A stretch of DNA of 15,328 nt from an uncultured Eubacteriales bacterium (GCA_900321945.1 ONXY01000354.1:1-15328), one strand, 5' to 3'; numbered from the stretch's first letter, positions 1 to 7,594 are shown. The notes: generated by a model not told the origin, from the sequence alone. Numbers and translations are program-made.

Positions 1-1652
1 AGAACGCCCTTTACCAGGTTTTCCCGCAGTCCCTTTTCCACGCTCGGGATAAAGTTTCTCGGAACAACGCCGCCGACGACCGCGTCCACAAACTCGAAAT
101 CGGTTTCGCCGTCCGTGATGGGGCTGAATTCAATCCACACGTCGCCGAACTGTCCGTGTCCGCCGGTCTGCTTCTTATGGCGTCCCTGAACCTTGACGGT
201 CTTCCGGATCGTTTCGCGGTAAGGAATCTTCGGATCCTGCAGAACCGCGTTGGCGCCGAACTTGGAAGCCAGTTTGTTCTTCACCACGTCCAGATGCATT
301 TCGCCCTGGCCGCTCAGTTCCGTTTCCGTGGTCTCCGCGTTCTTCACGATACGGATGGAGGGATCTTCCTCCGCCAGACGGTTCAGGCCGCTGAAGACCT
401 TATCCTCCTCGCCCTGCTTCGCGGCGAAAACAGCCTTGGAAATACAGGGTTCCGGGAATACGATTTCCGGATAGACGATGGGATTGGCCGGATCGCACAG
501 CGTATCGCCCGTGGAGGTGAACTGCAGCTTCGCGAGAGCGCCAAGGTCGCCCGCGTGAAGCCTGTCCACGTTGTTCTGCTTGTTGCCCCGCAGGGAGAAC
601 AGGCCGCCGGCCTTCTCATTCTTTTCCTTATTTCCGTTGTACAGCGTGGTGGTCCCGGTCAGCATGCCGCTGAAAATACGGAACAGGCTCAGCTTTCCGA
701 CGAAGGGGTCGGCGATCGTCTTGAACACCAGGGCGGAGAAAGGCTCGCTGTCGCTGCACGCGCGGGCTTCCTCCTCTCCGGTCTTCGGATTCTTTCCGGT
801 ATGCTTCGCGCCGTCGTGGTCGGGGGAAGGAAGATATTTGGCCATCAGATCCATCGTGTTCGAGACGCCGACGCCGGTCAGCGCGCTGCAGGCCACGACC
901 GGAACGATGGAGCCGTCCTTCATGCCCTTGCGGAAGCCGTCCATGATTTCATCGTGGGTCAGCTCCTCGCCCTCGAGATACTTCATCATCAGTTCGTCAT
1001 CCGCGGAGGCGGCCTGCTCCGTCAGAAACTCGAAGGACTCGTTGATTTCCGCTTCCAGCTCGGCCGGAACGGGTACCTCTTTGATCTTCTTGAGAGCGCC
1101 TTCATAAGCTTTTCTTTCCAGCAGGTTCACGACGCCGCGGAAACTGGAGCCTTCGCCCAGAGGAAGAAGGATCGGCACGACGCTGGCGCCGTATTTTTCT
1201 CTCAGCTGAGCCACGATTTTCTCGAAATTGGCATGCTCCCGGTCCATCTGATTGACGACGAACATCCTTCCCAGATGATGCTCTCCGGCGTAATCCCAGG
1301 CTTTTTCCGCGCCCACGCTCAGACCGTTGACGCCGCCGATCACGATGACCGCGGTCTCGATGACCCGCAGCGGGCCCATCATTTCTCCGACGAAATCAAA
1401 ATATCCGGGAACGTCAATCGTGTTGATTACCTTTCCGTCCCACGGCACCGGCGCGTAAGTGGCGCTGATGGAAAAACCGCGCTTTTTTTCCTCCGGGTCA
1501 AAGTCGGAAACAGTAGTTCCGTCTTCCACTTTGCCCTGACGGTCCGTAATACCGGCAGCGAAGAGCATGGACTCCATCAGCGTGGTCTTGCCCTCGCTGC
1601 CATGCCCCATGAGGGCAATATTCCGGATGTTGCTGGTCGTGAATTCAGCCAT
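1..1652 (-). CDS. EF-G-like translational GTPase (EF-G paralog), 3' end cut by the window
   Basis: This is a ribosome-type translational GTPase of the EF-G superfamily. About 550 residues are present, against roughly 690 for the family, so the C-terminal part lies outside the window. The G1 loop GHGSEGKT spans residues 16-23, followed by a switch I region (RGFSIS), a G3 motif DVPGYFDF and a G4 motif NQMD. The last visible residues (FIPSVEKG) belong to domain IV. Canonical EF-G has DTPGH at G3. The Tyr in place of the catalytic His, and the VEDGTTVSDFD segment, match the EF-G-like paralog group common in clostridia rather than housekeeping FusA. Its physiological role is poorly defined. The ATG at 1652 is set by AGGAGG 8 nt upstream. 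It lies 179 nt after murI on the same strand, and a weak promoter is possible between them. Confidence 0.93.
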   Translation of the reverse strand, partial: MAEFTTSNIRNIALMGHGSEGKTTLMESMLFAAGITDRQGKVEDGTTVSDFDPEEKKRGFSISATYAPVPWDGKVINTIDVPGYFDFVGEMMGPLRVIETAVIVIGGVNGLSVGAEKAWDYAGEHHLGRMFVVNQMDREHANFEKIVAQLREKYGASVVPILLPLGEGSSFRGVVNLLERKAYEGALKKIKEVPVPAELEAEINESFEFLTEQAASADDELMMKYLEGEELTHDEIMDGFRKGMKDGSIVPVVACSALTGVGVSNTMDLMAKYLPSPDHDGAKHTGKNPKTGEEEARACSDSEPFSALVFKTIADPFVGKLSLFRIFSGMLTGTTTLYNGNKEKNEKAGGLFSLRGNKQNNVDRLHAGDLGALAKLQFTSTGDTLCDPANPIVYPEIVFPEPCISKAVFAAKQGEEDKVFSGLNRLAEEDPSIRIVKNAETTETELSGQGEMHLDVVKNKLASKFGANAVLQDPKIPYRETIRKTVKVQGRHKKQTGGHGQFGDVWIEFSPITDGETDFEFVDAVVGGVVPRNFIPSVEKGLRENLVKGV

Positions 1653-1735
1653 GTTTTCTTCCTCCTGTATCCAATTTCATCTCATTCCGCCGCTCTCTCC
1701 GGGAGAGGGCCGGAAATCATTTACAGCCATTTTTT

Positions 1736-1744
1736 ATATTACCA
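1736..1744 (-). promoter_or_regulatory. weak extended -10 candidate for the EF-G-like gene
   Basis: On the minus strand the sequence reads TGGTAATAT, an extended -10 (TG-n) with a 4/6 hexamer, in an AT-rich patch about 85 nt before the start codon. At 17 bp spacing the -35 would be TTTCCT, which is poor. A separate promoter is plausible but not well supported. Confidence 0.28.
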
Positions 1745-1831
1745 TACTTCACGGAAAAAGGAAAGTGAAAATTTGACCGGCCCGCAGCAGCCGGGACGAA
1801 TGCCGAAAGCATTTCCCGTCTCTGTATCCGG

Positions 1832-2602
1832 TCAGAAAATCGAGAGCCCTTTCTGAAACAGGCGCTGCATTACGGGAATCATTCTCTCCCCGTCCCCGCT
1901 GGTCATCATTCGGACGCTTCCCTTTCCCTGCCCGCGGAGCAGTCCGCGGCTTTCCAGAACCCGTCTCAGCTGTCTGGCCGTTCCCGCGTTCCCGTCCGTC
2001 AGCAGAATCCGGTCCGGCAGTTTTTCCCGGATCATCGGCTTGAGAAAAACGTAATGCGTGCATCCCAGCACCACGGCGTCCAGCTGATCCGGATCCCATG
2101 CGGAAAACAGCCGGTCCAGATACCGGCTTGCTCCGGCCTCGTCTTCCCGTTCAACGAGTTCCATAAGTCCCGGGCAGGGCAGCGGTTCTGCGTGCGCTCC
2201 GAAGCGTTCCATCAGATCCCTGAATTTTGCCTGCCGGAGGGTAAGCGGCGTCGCCATCACAAGGATCCGGCCTCCGCGCCAGGCTTCCTCCGCCGGCTTC
2301 AGGGCGGGCTCCATGGCGACCACGGGAATCGTCAGCTCGGCCCGGAGCGCCGCGGCGGCGGCTCCCGTGGCCGTATTGCACGCGATGACCAGCGCCTTGA
2401 TATTCTCCTGCATGAGCCGGCCGACCACCTGCCTGACGCAGGCCAGAACCTCCTCCGTCGTCTTTGTACCGTAGGGGGCGTTCCGCGTGTCGCCGTAATA
2501 GCAGAAATTTTCTCCGGGCAGTTCTCTCGCCATGGCGGCCAGCGTGCTGATTCCGCCCACTCCGCTGTCAAAAACCCCGACCGCCCGTTCCGATTCGTTC
2601 AT
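1832..2602 (-). CDS. murI: glutamate racemase
   Basis: Glutamate racemase interconverts L- and D-glutamate in the cytosol, supplying D-glutamate for peptidoglycan. The 256-residue length is normal. The N-terminus carries GVFDSGVGG (residues 9-17) with the conserved Asp/Ser, then YGDTRNAPYG. The two catalytic cysteines sit in ACNTAT (Cys75) and GCTHY (Cys181, followed by His183), which are the paired acid/base residues of this cofactor-independent family. The ATG at 2602 follows an AGAGGG-like site. It has its own near-consensus promoter (TTGACA, 17 bp, TAGAAT) just upstream and is followed by 179 nt before the EF-G-like gene, so it may be monocistronic. No missing residues or frame problems are seen. 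Confidence 0.96.
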   Translation of the reverse strand: MNESERAVGVFDSGVGGISTLAAMARELPGENFCYYGDTRNAPYGTKTTEEVLACVRQVVGRLMQENIKALVIACNTATGAAAAALRAELTIPVVAMEPALKPAEEAWRGGRILVMATPLTLRQAKFRDLMERFGAHAEPLPCPGLMELVEREDEAGASRYLDRLFSAWDPDQLDAVVLGCTHYVFLKPMIREKLPDRILLTDGNAGTARQLRRVLESRGLLRGQGKGSVRMMTSGDGERMIPVMQRLFQKGLSIF

Positions 2603-2632
2603 TCCGATCCCTCTTCGTTCAGCCTTTGCATG

Positions 2633-2661
2633 ATTCTATCAGAAGCCTTCCGGTCTGTCAA
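2633..2661 (-). promoter_or_regulatory. sigma-A promoter of murI
   Basis: On the minus strand TTGACA (2656-2661) and TAGAAT (2633-2638) are separated by exactly 17 bp, with TG one base before the -10 (extended -10). Transcription would start near 2626, about 24 nt before the murI ATG. The -35 overlaps the T-tract of the preceding terminator. Confidence 0.75.
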
Positions 2662-2685
2662 AAAGCCCTCCCGAACCGGGAGGGC
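2660..2685 (-). terminator. rho-independent terminator of the GT-C-like membrane protein gene
   Basis: On the minus strand, just 14 nt after the stop codon at 2699, there is a perfect 9-bp GC-rich stem (GCCCTCCCG pairing with CGGGAGGGC, 2665-2685, 3-nt loop) followed by TTTTT (2664-2660). This ends the unit of DUF951 plus membrane protein. Confidence 0.9.
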
Positions 2686-2698
2686 GCGCAGGCTGCAG

Positions 2699-4408
2699 TC
2701 AGTCGAGGTCTTTGGCCAGAGCAGCCGGATCCGGCAGTTCAAAAAGCGTGTAGCCGCCGATGGATGTCAGCTTCGCCGCGCCGAGCTTCTCAAAATCCTC
2801 AATGGCGTACGCGAGCTCCATATTCGCGGCCACAGCCACCTTTTTCTGCGCGACATTCTCAGGATCCCAGAGCTTTGTGTCGGACATCCACGTCATGTAT
2901 TTGATCGGATGTTTGTGAGTGCCTTCCTGCACGGGAACGGACTGAACCGTGCCGTCGGAAAGCTCCGTGATCACCGCAGCATCCCAGTAGGACGCGTAGA
3001 CCATGGTGTATCCGTTCTCCTTCAGATAGTCGGCTACTGGACGAAGTCCCGCCACCGTTGACGTGTCGTTGTACTGCAGACCGGTGTATTCCAGCGGCAT
3101 GCTCTTCGGATCCCGGAAAAAGCCGGAATAGAATATGCCGTTGACAGCCAGCAGCAGCGCCGCAAGGGTTCCGAGCAGGCTGTGAACGCTCAGGGGCGCG
3201 TCGCCCGCGAAAAGAACGTCCGCCGCTTTCTTTTTCCCCGTGCCGGATCCGGGGTCCGCGCCGTAATCCTTCCGCAGATCAGCTCCTGACAGGGCGGGAA
3301 TGATCCAGACAAGGACGGGCAGCAGATACAGCAGATGAAGCAGCTCGGCGCCGGACAGGAATATAAAGACGCAGGCCATGATGAACTGTACCGTCAGTGC
3401 GAAGACCTGCAGGAAGCGGGCGGAGGGTTCCTCCGTCCGGCGGGCTGTATGGACGGCGAGAATCACAAAAACAATCCAGACGATTACGCCGGCGATGCCC
3501 AGAAGCCCCTCGGCGGAAAACAGCTTCTGGAAATCCTGGAAGCCCAGATCGACGAATGTGTTGTAGAGAACCTTGTGAAGATCCGCGAATCCCCCCATGG
3601 AAATCGTCTGATCGCTGAAGTTGGTGAATGTGTATTTCTCCTCAAGGACGTTCAGGTTGATAAGATATCCGGCGCCGGCAAAAGCAAGCGGGATCAGGGA
3701 AAGCAGAATCCCGTCGCATTTCCGGACAATCCCCGTCTCCCCGTCTCTGCTCTTCTCGTCCATCAGCGCGCAGAGGACTGAGGCTACCGCCAGCGGCACG
3801 ATGCAGATCATCAGATGCCGGACGCCCGCGAGGCCCGTCACAAACGCCGTCAGCGCCAGGCAGCCCAGAAAAACCGGGAAGGGCCAGCGCTTCCATTCTT
3901 GGTTTCTCAGACGGCGAAGCGCCCCGAGATACAGCCCGACCATCAGGAATGAGAAGAACACATGGAAGGAATAATAATTATGATACAGGATGATTCTGCC
4001 GTACGGAATACTGAAGGGAAGCATCAGCGCGGCCCCGCCGACGCAGAATCTGTTGAAGGGGATGCGCGCCTGACGGGACAGGAAGGCGAAGGAGCCGAGC
4101 ATCATCAGATTCATCAGCACGGAACCGATGAACCGGACCGTGGACCAGTCGGAACAGACCCGGAAAAGCAGAGAATACACAACGTGGCTGTCAATCACCT
4201 GAAGCTCCGTTGAATAAAGCCAGGAGGATGACATGATTCCGCCTTCCCTGGCGAGCTTCTGGCCCAGAATAAGCTCGGAAGAGGTGTCGCTGTCCAGCAG
4301 TGTAAAGGAAACGACCCACGCGGTCCGCAGGGTCAGCACCAGGGAAAACAGCAGCAGAAGAACGCAGAACACACGTTTCAGCACCGGGCAGATCCTGTTA
4401 TGATTCAT
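2699..4408 (-). CDS. multi-pass membrane protein, GT-C glycosyltransferase-like
   Basis: This is a 569-residue integral membrane protein. It has an N-terminal helix (about residues 11-37), roughly ten further hydrophobic segments, and a soluble C-terminal domain of about 130 residues. The first outer loop holds LLDSDTSSE (acidic D39/D41), where GT-C enzymes carry their catalytic or metal-binding acidic residues. The fold layout (short DxD-type loop 1, many helices, extracytoplasmic tail) suggests transfer of sugar from a lipid-linked donor at the outer face, but substrate and activity cannot be read from the sequence. I recall similar uncharacterised proteins in clostridia. The ATG at 4408 is chosen because GGAGG lies 7 nt upstream and it overlaps the DUF951 stop as ATGA. 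The frame stays open further upstream, but that part overlaps DUF951 and looks non-coding. It ends 14 nt before a strong terminator. Confidence 0.82.
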   Translation of the reverse strand: MNHNRICPVLKRVFCVLLLLFSLVLTLRTAWVVSFTLLDSDTSSELILGQKLAREGGIMSSSWLYSTELQVIDSHVVYSLLFRVCSDWSTVRFIGSVLMNLMMLGSFAFLSRQARIPFNRFCVGGAALMLPFSIPYGRIILYHNYYSFHVFFSFLMVGLYLGALRRLRNQEWKRWPFPVFLGCLALTAFVTGLAGVRHLMICIVPLAVASVLCALMDEKSRDGETGIVRKCDGILLSLIPLAFAGAGYLINLNVLEEKYTFTNFSDQTISMGGFADLHKVLYNTFVDLGFQDFQKLFSAEGLLGIAGVIVWIVFVILAVHTARRTEEPSARFLQVFALTVQFIMACVFIFLSGAELLHLLYLLPVLVWIIPALSGADLRKDYGADPGSGTGKKKAADVLFAGDAPLSVHSLLGTLAALLLAVNGIFYSGFFRDPKSMPLEYTGLQYNDTSTVAGLRPVADYLKENGYTMVYASYWDAAVITELSDGTVQSVPVQEGTHKHPIKYMTWMSDTKLWDPENVAQKKVAVAANMELAYAIEDFEKLGAAKLTSIGGYTLFELPDPAALAKDLD

Positions 4409-4632
4409 TTCATTTCCTCCGTTTGTTTCTCTTCTTCGGGAACGGACGCGCGCGAGATGACCGCTTTTCTCCGCCGGAGAAAGCTTTCCCGGTCCAGCAT
4501 GACCACCCGCGCGCAGGTGTTGCACCGGATCTTGATGTCGGCCCCCGTCCGGATTACAGTCCATTCGCTTCCTCCGCAGGGGTGGGGTTTCCGCGTCTGA
4601 ATCACGTCCCCCAGGCTGATCTGCTGATCCAG
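4405..4632 (-). CDS. DUF951 family small putative zinc-binding protein
   Basis: This is a short protein with the DUF951 hallmarks: LGDVI, then RKPHPCGGSEW, then ADIKIRC, CARVVML and DRESFLRRR. With the start proposed here it is 75 residues. His17, Cys19, Cys37 and Cys40 could bind a metal. The function is unknown; the family is typical of Bacillota. Start choice: the first ATG (4659) has no ribosome site and would lie only about 5 nt from the predicted transcription start. AAGGGAGG (4641-4648) sits 8 nt before a CTG at 4632, and a start there gives the usual N-terminus MDQQISLGD. If the ATG were used the protein would be 84 residues. The stop overlaps the next gene's start (ATGA), suggesting translational coupling. 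The C-terminal tail (about residues 60-75) is charged. Confidence 0.85.
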   Translation of the reverse strand: MDQQISLGDVIQTRKPHPCGGSEWTVIRTGADIKIRCNTCARVVMLDRESFLRRRKAVISRASVPEEEKQTEEMK

Positions 4633-4669
4633 TCCGACCGCCTCCCTTCCGTATCGCATTCCGTCGCAG

Positions 4670-4698
4670 AGTATAGCTTAAAACCGGAAAAACTTCAA
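4670..4698 (-). promoter_or_regulatory. sigma-A promoter of the DUF951 - membrane protein unit
   Basis: On the minus strand TTGAAG (4693-4698) and TATACT (4670-4675) are 17 bp apart, 4/6 and 5/6 matches to consensus. The start of transcription is expected near 4664, giving a leader of about 31 nt before the CTG start at 4632 but only about 4 nt before the ATG at 4659. Confidence 0.65.
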
Positions 4699-4708
4699 TC
4701 CTTTGATA

Positions 4709-4720
4709 AATGTTAACATT
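4709..4720 (+). promoter_or_regulatory. 12-bp perfect palindrome between divergent promoters, possible operator
   Basis: AATGTTAACATT is a perfect 12-bp inverted repeat. It lies in the 30-bp gap between the -35 boxes of the leftward promoter (ends 4698) and the rightward promoter (starts 4729). The position would let one regulator act on both. The stretch is AT-rich, so a chance palindrome or UP-element role is also possible. No regulator gene is seen nearby. Confidence 0.35.
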
Positions 4721-4728
4721 ATGTTTCA

Positions 4729-4757
4729 TTTACATTTCGATTCTCGCATGATATAAT
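4729..4757 (+). promoter_or_regulatory. strong sigma-A promoter of the motor operon
   Basis: TTTACA (4729-4734), a 17-bp spacer and a perfect TATAAT (4752-4757) with TG at 4749-4750 (extended -10). Transcription would begin near 4764, about 23 nt before the first gene of the plus-strand operon. Confidence 0.82.
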
Positions 4758-4786
4758 GAAATATCCCGGTCAGGAAGGGGGCTTGT

Positions 4787-6085
4787 ATGATGAAACTGCC
4801 GGATCTCTCCAAAGTAACCGCGGTCCTGCCCGATCTCGCGGATTATATTGTTTACGCCGCCATCGCGGTGGTGACGCTGATCGGCTTTTTTAAATGTCTT
4901 GTTCCGCTGTGGAATACCTCATCCGCCCTGCGGCGGGCTATCAGAAAGCTTCAGGATCATGCGGGCGAGACGGGAAAACCCGTGTGGCAGGAAGCAGGTT
5001 TTCTCGGCCGCCGGATGAGGGGATCCTGGCTCCGGTTCCTTCAGAATGCGGAGCAGCTGGACCGCCGCGGTCTGCCGACGAATGTGGAGGACTACGTCAA
5101 TGACGATACGGTAACCCATTCCCACGGCAACGCCGCTCTTTCGGAGCTGATTCCGAATCTGCTGACTTCTCTGGGTATTCTCGGAACCTTCATGGGCCTT
5201 TCCCGCGGGTTGTCCAGCCTGAATTTCGCCGACGCGTCGCAGCTTGTCTCCGGAATACCGGATCTTTTGTCCGGTATGCGCTTCGCGTTCGGAACCTCCG
5301 TGGCCGGCATCTCCTGTTCGCTGGCCTTCAATATGCTGAACCGGATCTCCCAGGGCTCCAGCTACCGCGCGATCGACGATTTCGTCTCCTCCTTCACGCA
5401 GCTTGCCATGTCCCGTCCGCTGGACAACGACGTACAGCTGATCTGTCAGAATCAGGACCGGAATCACATGCTTCAGGGAATCAACGAAACGCTTGCGGAT
5501 CGGCTCGCAGAAAACGTCGGCCTTGCCATCACCCGTTCCATGAGCCCCGTCTCCGCGTCGATGGACCGGTTTATCATCGGCGCGACCAGAAACCAGATCG
5601 AAGGAGTCAACCTGATTGTGGGACGGTTCCTGGAAGAAATGCACGCCTCTCTCGGAGAAGGCTTCGACGCGCTGCGCGCCAATCTGGAACTCGTCAACGC
5701 CAATCAGTCGCAGGCTGCCCGTCAGACGCTTGACGCGCTGCAGACCGCCGGCGGCATTATCCGCGACGCCCAGAGTCTGCACACGCTGACGGAGGAAACC
5801 CTGGCCCGCTTTGACGCCTATGTGGGAGAAGTCCGCGCGTTCCGCGTCCGCGACGAGGAATTTGACAAACGTACGGCTGAAATGCTTTCGTCTCTTGAAA
5901 AACAGCATCAATCCCTCACGCTCCTGATGGATACGCTCTCCCGGCGGGTGGATTCCCTTTCGTCTCTTCAGGAAAAAGAGGACCCCGGGCAGGCGCTTTC
6001 CGAGATTCAGAGTCTGACCCGTTCTCTGAATGAAAGCGTACGGTCCATTTCCGATACCCTGACCGCCCTGTCCGAGGAGGTCTGA
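4787..6085 (+). CDS. MotA/TolQ/ExbB-type (ZorA-like) ion channel subunit with coiled-coil tail
   Basis: This is a 432-residue inner-membrane protein, probably the channel-forming subunit of an ion-driven motor. One helix lies at residues 20-42. The paired helices diagnostic of the MotA/TolQ/ExbB fold follow: helix 2 at about 118-140 (PNLLTSLGILGTFMGL) and helix 3 at about 158-185 (FAFGTSVAGISCSLAF). Residues about 200-432 are soluble and mostly helical, with many heptad-like stretches, like the cytoplasmic tail of ZorA but shorter than the roughly 700-residue ZorA proteins I know of. It heads a three-gene operon with the OmpA-type partner 4 nt downstream. ATG 4787 or 4790 could start translation; both follow an AGGAAGGGGG site. 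The family is clear. The Zorya-like assignment rests on the tail and the partner, and other uncharacterised motors are possible. Confidence 0.85.
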   Translation: MMKLPDLSKVTAVLPDLADYIVYAAIAVVTLIGFFKCLVPLWNTSSALRRAIRKLQDHAGETGKPVWQEAGFLGRRMRGSWLRFLQNAEQLDRRGLPTNVEDYVNDDTVTHSHGNAALSELIPNLLTSLGILGTFMGLSRGLSSLNFADASQLVSGIPDLLSGMRFAFGTSVAGISCSLAFNMLNRISQGSSYRAIDDFVSSFTQLAMSRPLDNDVQLICQNQDRNHMLQGINETLADRLAENVGLAITRSMSPVSASMDRFIIGATRNQIEGVNLIVGRFLEEMHASLGEGFDALRANLELVNANQSQAARQTLDALQTAGGIIRDAQSLHTLTEETLARFDAYVGEVRAFRVRDEEFDKRTAEMLSSLEKQHQSLTLLMDTLSRRVDSLSSLQEKEDPGQALSEIQSLTRSLNESVRSISDTLTALSEEV

Positions 6086-6089
6086 TCCC

Positions 6090-7112
6090 ATGGCACGACA
6101 ATCCATTCACAACCGGCGGTCCGGGCGCGGATCCACCGGCGGCGGCGCGTCCTGGATCAGTTATTCCGATATGATGGCCGCGCTTCTTCTGATTTTCGTT
6201 CTGATTCTGACATACAGTCTTTATCAGTACTTTACCATGCTCGAAACCAAAACCGCGGAGCTCGATGAGCAGAAGCAGCTCCTTCTGCTGCAGCAGACGC
6301 AGCTGGATGACAAGGAAAAGAAACTTCAGGACCTGCAGACCTCGCTTTCCGTCAAACAGGCGGAGCTTGACGAAGCCAACGCCGCGCTTCTGACGCGGGA
6401 GGAGCTTCTGACCGCGCTTCAGGCTCAGCTTCAGGAAAAGGAAGCGGATCTTGCCGCCGCAAGGGCAAAACTGGAGGAGCAGCAGCAGGTTCTGGCCCGT
6501 CAGGCCGCCAGAATCGACGATCTGATCGGCGTCCGGACAAATATCATCCGGGACCTTTCCACCTCCCTTTCCGCTGCGGATCTGAAAGCGGACGTGGATC
6601 CGGCGAACGGAGCCATTGTGCTGGACAGCGCGGTTTTCTTTGAAACCGGCACGTCTCTGATCAAGCCGGAGGGAAAAGCGCTGCTTGACCGCTTCATTCC
6701 TGTGTATCTGGATGTTCTGCTCAGTGAGGATTACGCGGATTTTCTCGGCGAGATCATTATCGAGGGTCATACGGATTCCGACGGCTCCTACGACAGCAAT
6801 CTGAAACTGAGCCAGCAGAGGGCTCTCCAGGTGGCTCTCTACGTTCTGAACATGCCCGGGCTGACCCCGTCCCAGAGGACGCTTCTTCAGAAAATACTGA
6901 CGGCCACGGGCCGGTCTGAATCCGATCTGAAATACGGCGCGGACGGCCTGGAGGACAAGGATGCTTCCCGGCGCGTGGAATTCAAGTTCTCGCTCCGCGA
7001 TTCCGATATGATTGAGGAGATGCAGAAGATCATGCGTGAGAATGATATGGACGAAAGCCTTCCCGGGAATCTGACCCCCGCGGACCGCTCCGCCGCCGGG
7101 GAGGTGTCGTGA
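6090..7112 (+). CDS. MotB/OmpA-type (ZorB-like) peptidoglycan-binding motor partner
   Basis: This 340-residue protein is the expected partner of the upstream channel subunit. A short basic cytoplasmic N-terminus leads into a single helix (about residues 23-48) starting WISYSDMM; Asp27 sits where MotB and ZorB carry their ion-binding aspartate. Residues about 50-150 form a long coiled coil rich in Gln, Leu and Glu. Residues about 165-302 are an OmpA-like domain: FFETGTSLI, then EGHTDSDGSYD, then SNLKLSQQRA, and a final SRRVEF. Asp229 and Arg243 fall at the peptidoglycan (diaminopimelate) binding positions of this domain. The start follows GAGGAGG at 9 nt. The coiled coil is unusually long for MotB and suggests a considerable reach between membrane and wall. 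The C-terminus adds about 38 charged residues. Confidence 0.9.
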   Translation: MARQSIHNRRSGRGSTGGGASWISYSDMMAALLLIFVLILTYSLYQYFTMLETKTAELDEQKQLLLLQQTQLDDKEKKLQDLQTSLSVKQAELDEANAALLTREELLTALQAQLQEKEADLAAARAKLEEQQQVLARQAARIDDLIGVRTNIIRDLSTSLSAADLKADVDPANGAIVLDSAVFFETGTSLIKPEGKALLDRFIPVYLDVLLSEDYADFLGEIIIEGHTDSDGSYDSNLKLSQQRALQVALYVLNMPGLTPSQRTLLQKILTATGRSESDLKYGADGLEDKDASRRVEFKFSLRDSDMIEEMQKIMRENDMDESLPGNLTPADRSAAGEVS

Positions 7113-7594
7113 TGAAAGTTTTCGCGGTCCTTCTTCTTGTTCTCTGTCTGGCTGCCGCCGCGCTGACGGGTTATGTTTACCTTACCGCGAACATCGAGGT
7201 GACGGGAATCCGCTGCACCGCCCACGACGGCGCGAATCAGAAGGATCTCTTTCAGGATCTGAAGACCCGTATCGCCTCGGATTCCTTCACAGGCACGGCT
7301 TTCAGCGTCTCATCCCTCGGCGCGGCGGAGGATTACGTTTTTTATGAATACACGCTGGATCTGCGGAACGATTCTTTTCTGCGGGCGGAAGTAATTGAGA
7401 TTCAGGTTACCCCCATGAACGGCGACGTCCTGCAGACCGGGGATTCCGAACCCCGCGATCTGGCGCCGCGCTCCCGCGGAAGCTTTTCCGCCGTCATCCT
7501 GACCGCCCGGGATATGCACAACGTGAGGGAGATGACCGTCACGTACTACCTCTGGGGGCTCCCGTTCTCCACGCGCGTGACGTACAGCCCGTAA
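7112..7594 (+). CDS. small membrane-anchored extracytoplasmic protein of the motor operon
   Basis: I do not recognise this 160-residue protein. It has one hydrophobic segment (residues 3-24; the Cys at 12 is inside the helix and not a clear lipobox), then about 135 residues outside the cell that look beta-rich. Phrases such as LDLRNDSFLRAEV and DLAPRSRGSFS resemble the Ig-like FxLYD/LEA-type domains in some secreted bacterial proteins, but that is only an impression. The ATG at 7112 shares one base with the upstream stop codon and has GGGGAGG 7 nt before it; a GTG at 7109 is the less likely alternative. The overlap makes it a co-translated third member of the motor operon, perhaps an outer accessory of the stator. 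A strong terminator follows. Confidence 0.72.
   Translation: MKVFAVLLLVLCLAAAALTGYVYLTANIEVTGIRCTAHDGANQKDLFQDLKTRIASDSFTGTAFSVSSLGAAEDYVFYEYTLDLRNDSFLRAEVIEIQVTPMNGDVLQTGDSEPRDLAPRSRGSFSAVILTARDMHNVREMTVTYYLWGLPFSTRVTYSP

Noticed and set aside
1777..1794. Possible murI terminator
   Set aside because: The stem is only 5 bp (CCGGC/GCCGG) with an 8-nt loop and a poor T-tract (TCAAATTTT), too weak to call.
156..1856. Long plus-strand open frame (566 codons) opposite the EF-G-like gene
   Set aside because: It is antisense to a gene with full GTPase motifs, has no recognisable domain, and its composition (rich in His, Arg, Gly, Gln) is typical of shadow frames in GC-rich DNA.
4409..4729. Upstream extension of the membrane protein gene to 4729
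   Set aside because: The extra 107 codons overlap the DUF951 gene in another frame, look non-coding, and the ATG at 4408 has a good ribosome site and the ATGA overlap.
4919..6106. Minus-strand open frame of 395 codons opposite the channel subunit
   Set aside because: It is antisense to a clear MotA/TolQ/ExbB-type gene with a strong promoter, and has no plausible start signal of its own.
4787..7112. Complete Zorya anti-phage system
   Set aside because: Only the ZorA/ZorB-like pair is present. No ZorC, ZorD helicase or ZorE nuclease is seen in the window, so the name Zorya is not justified.
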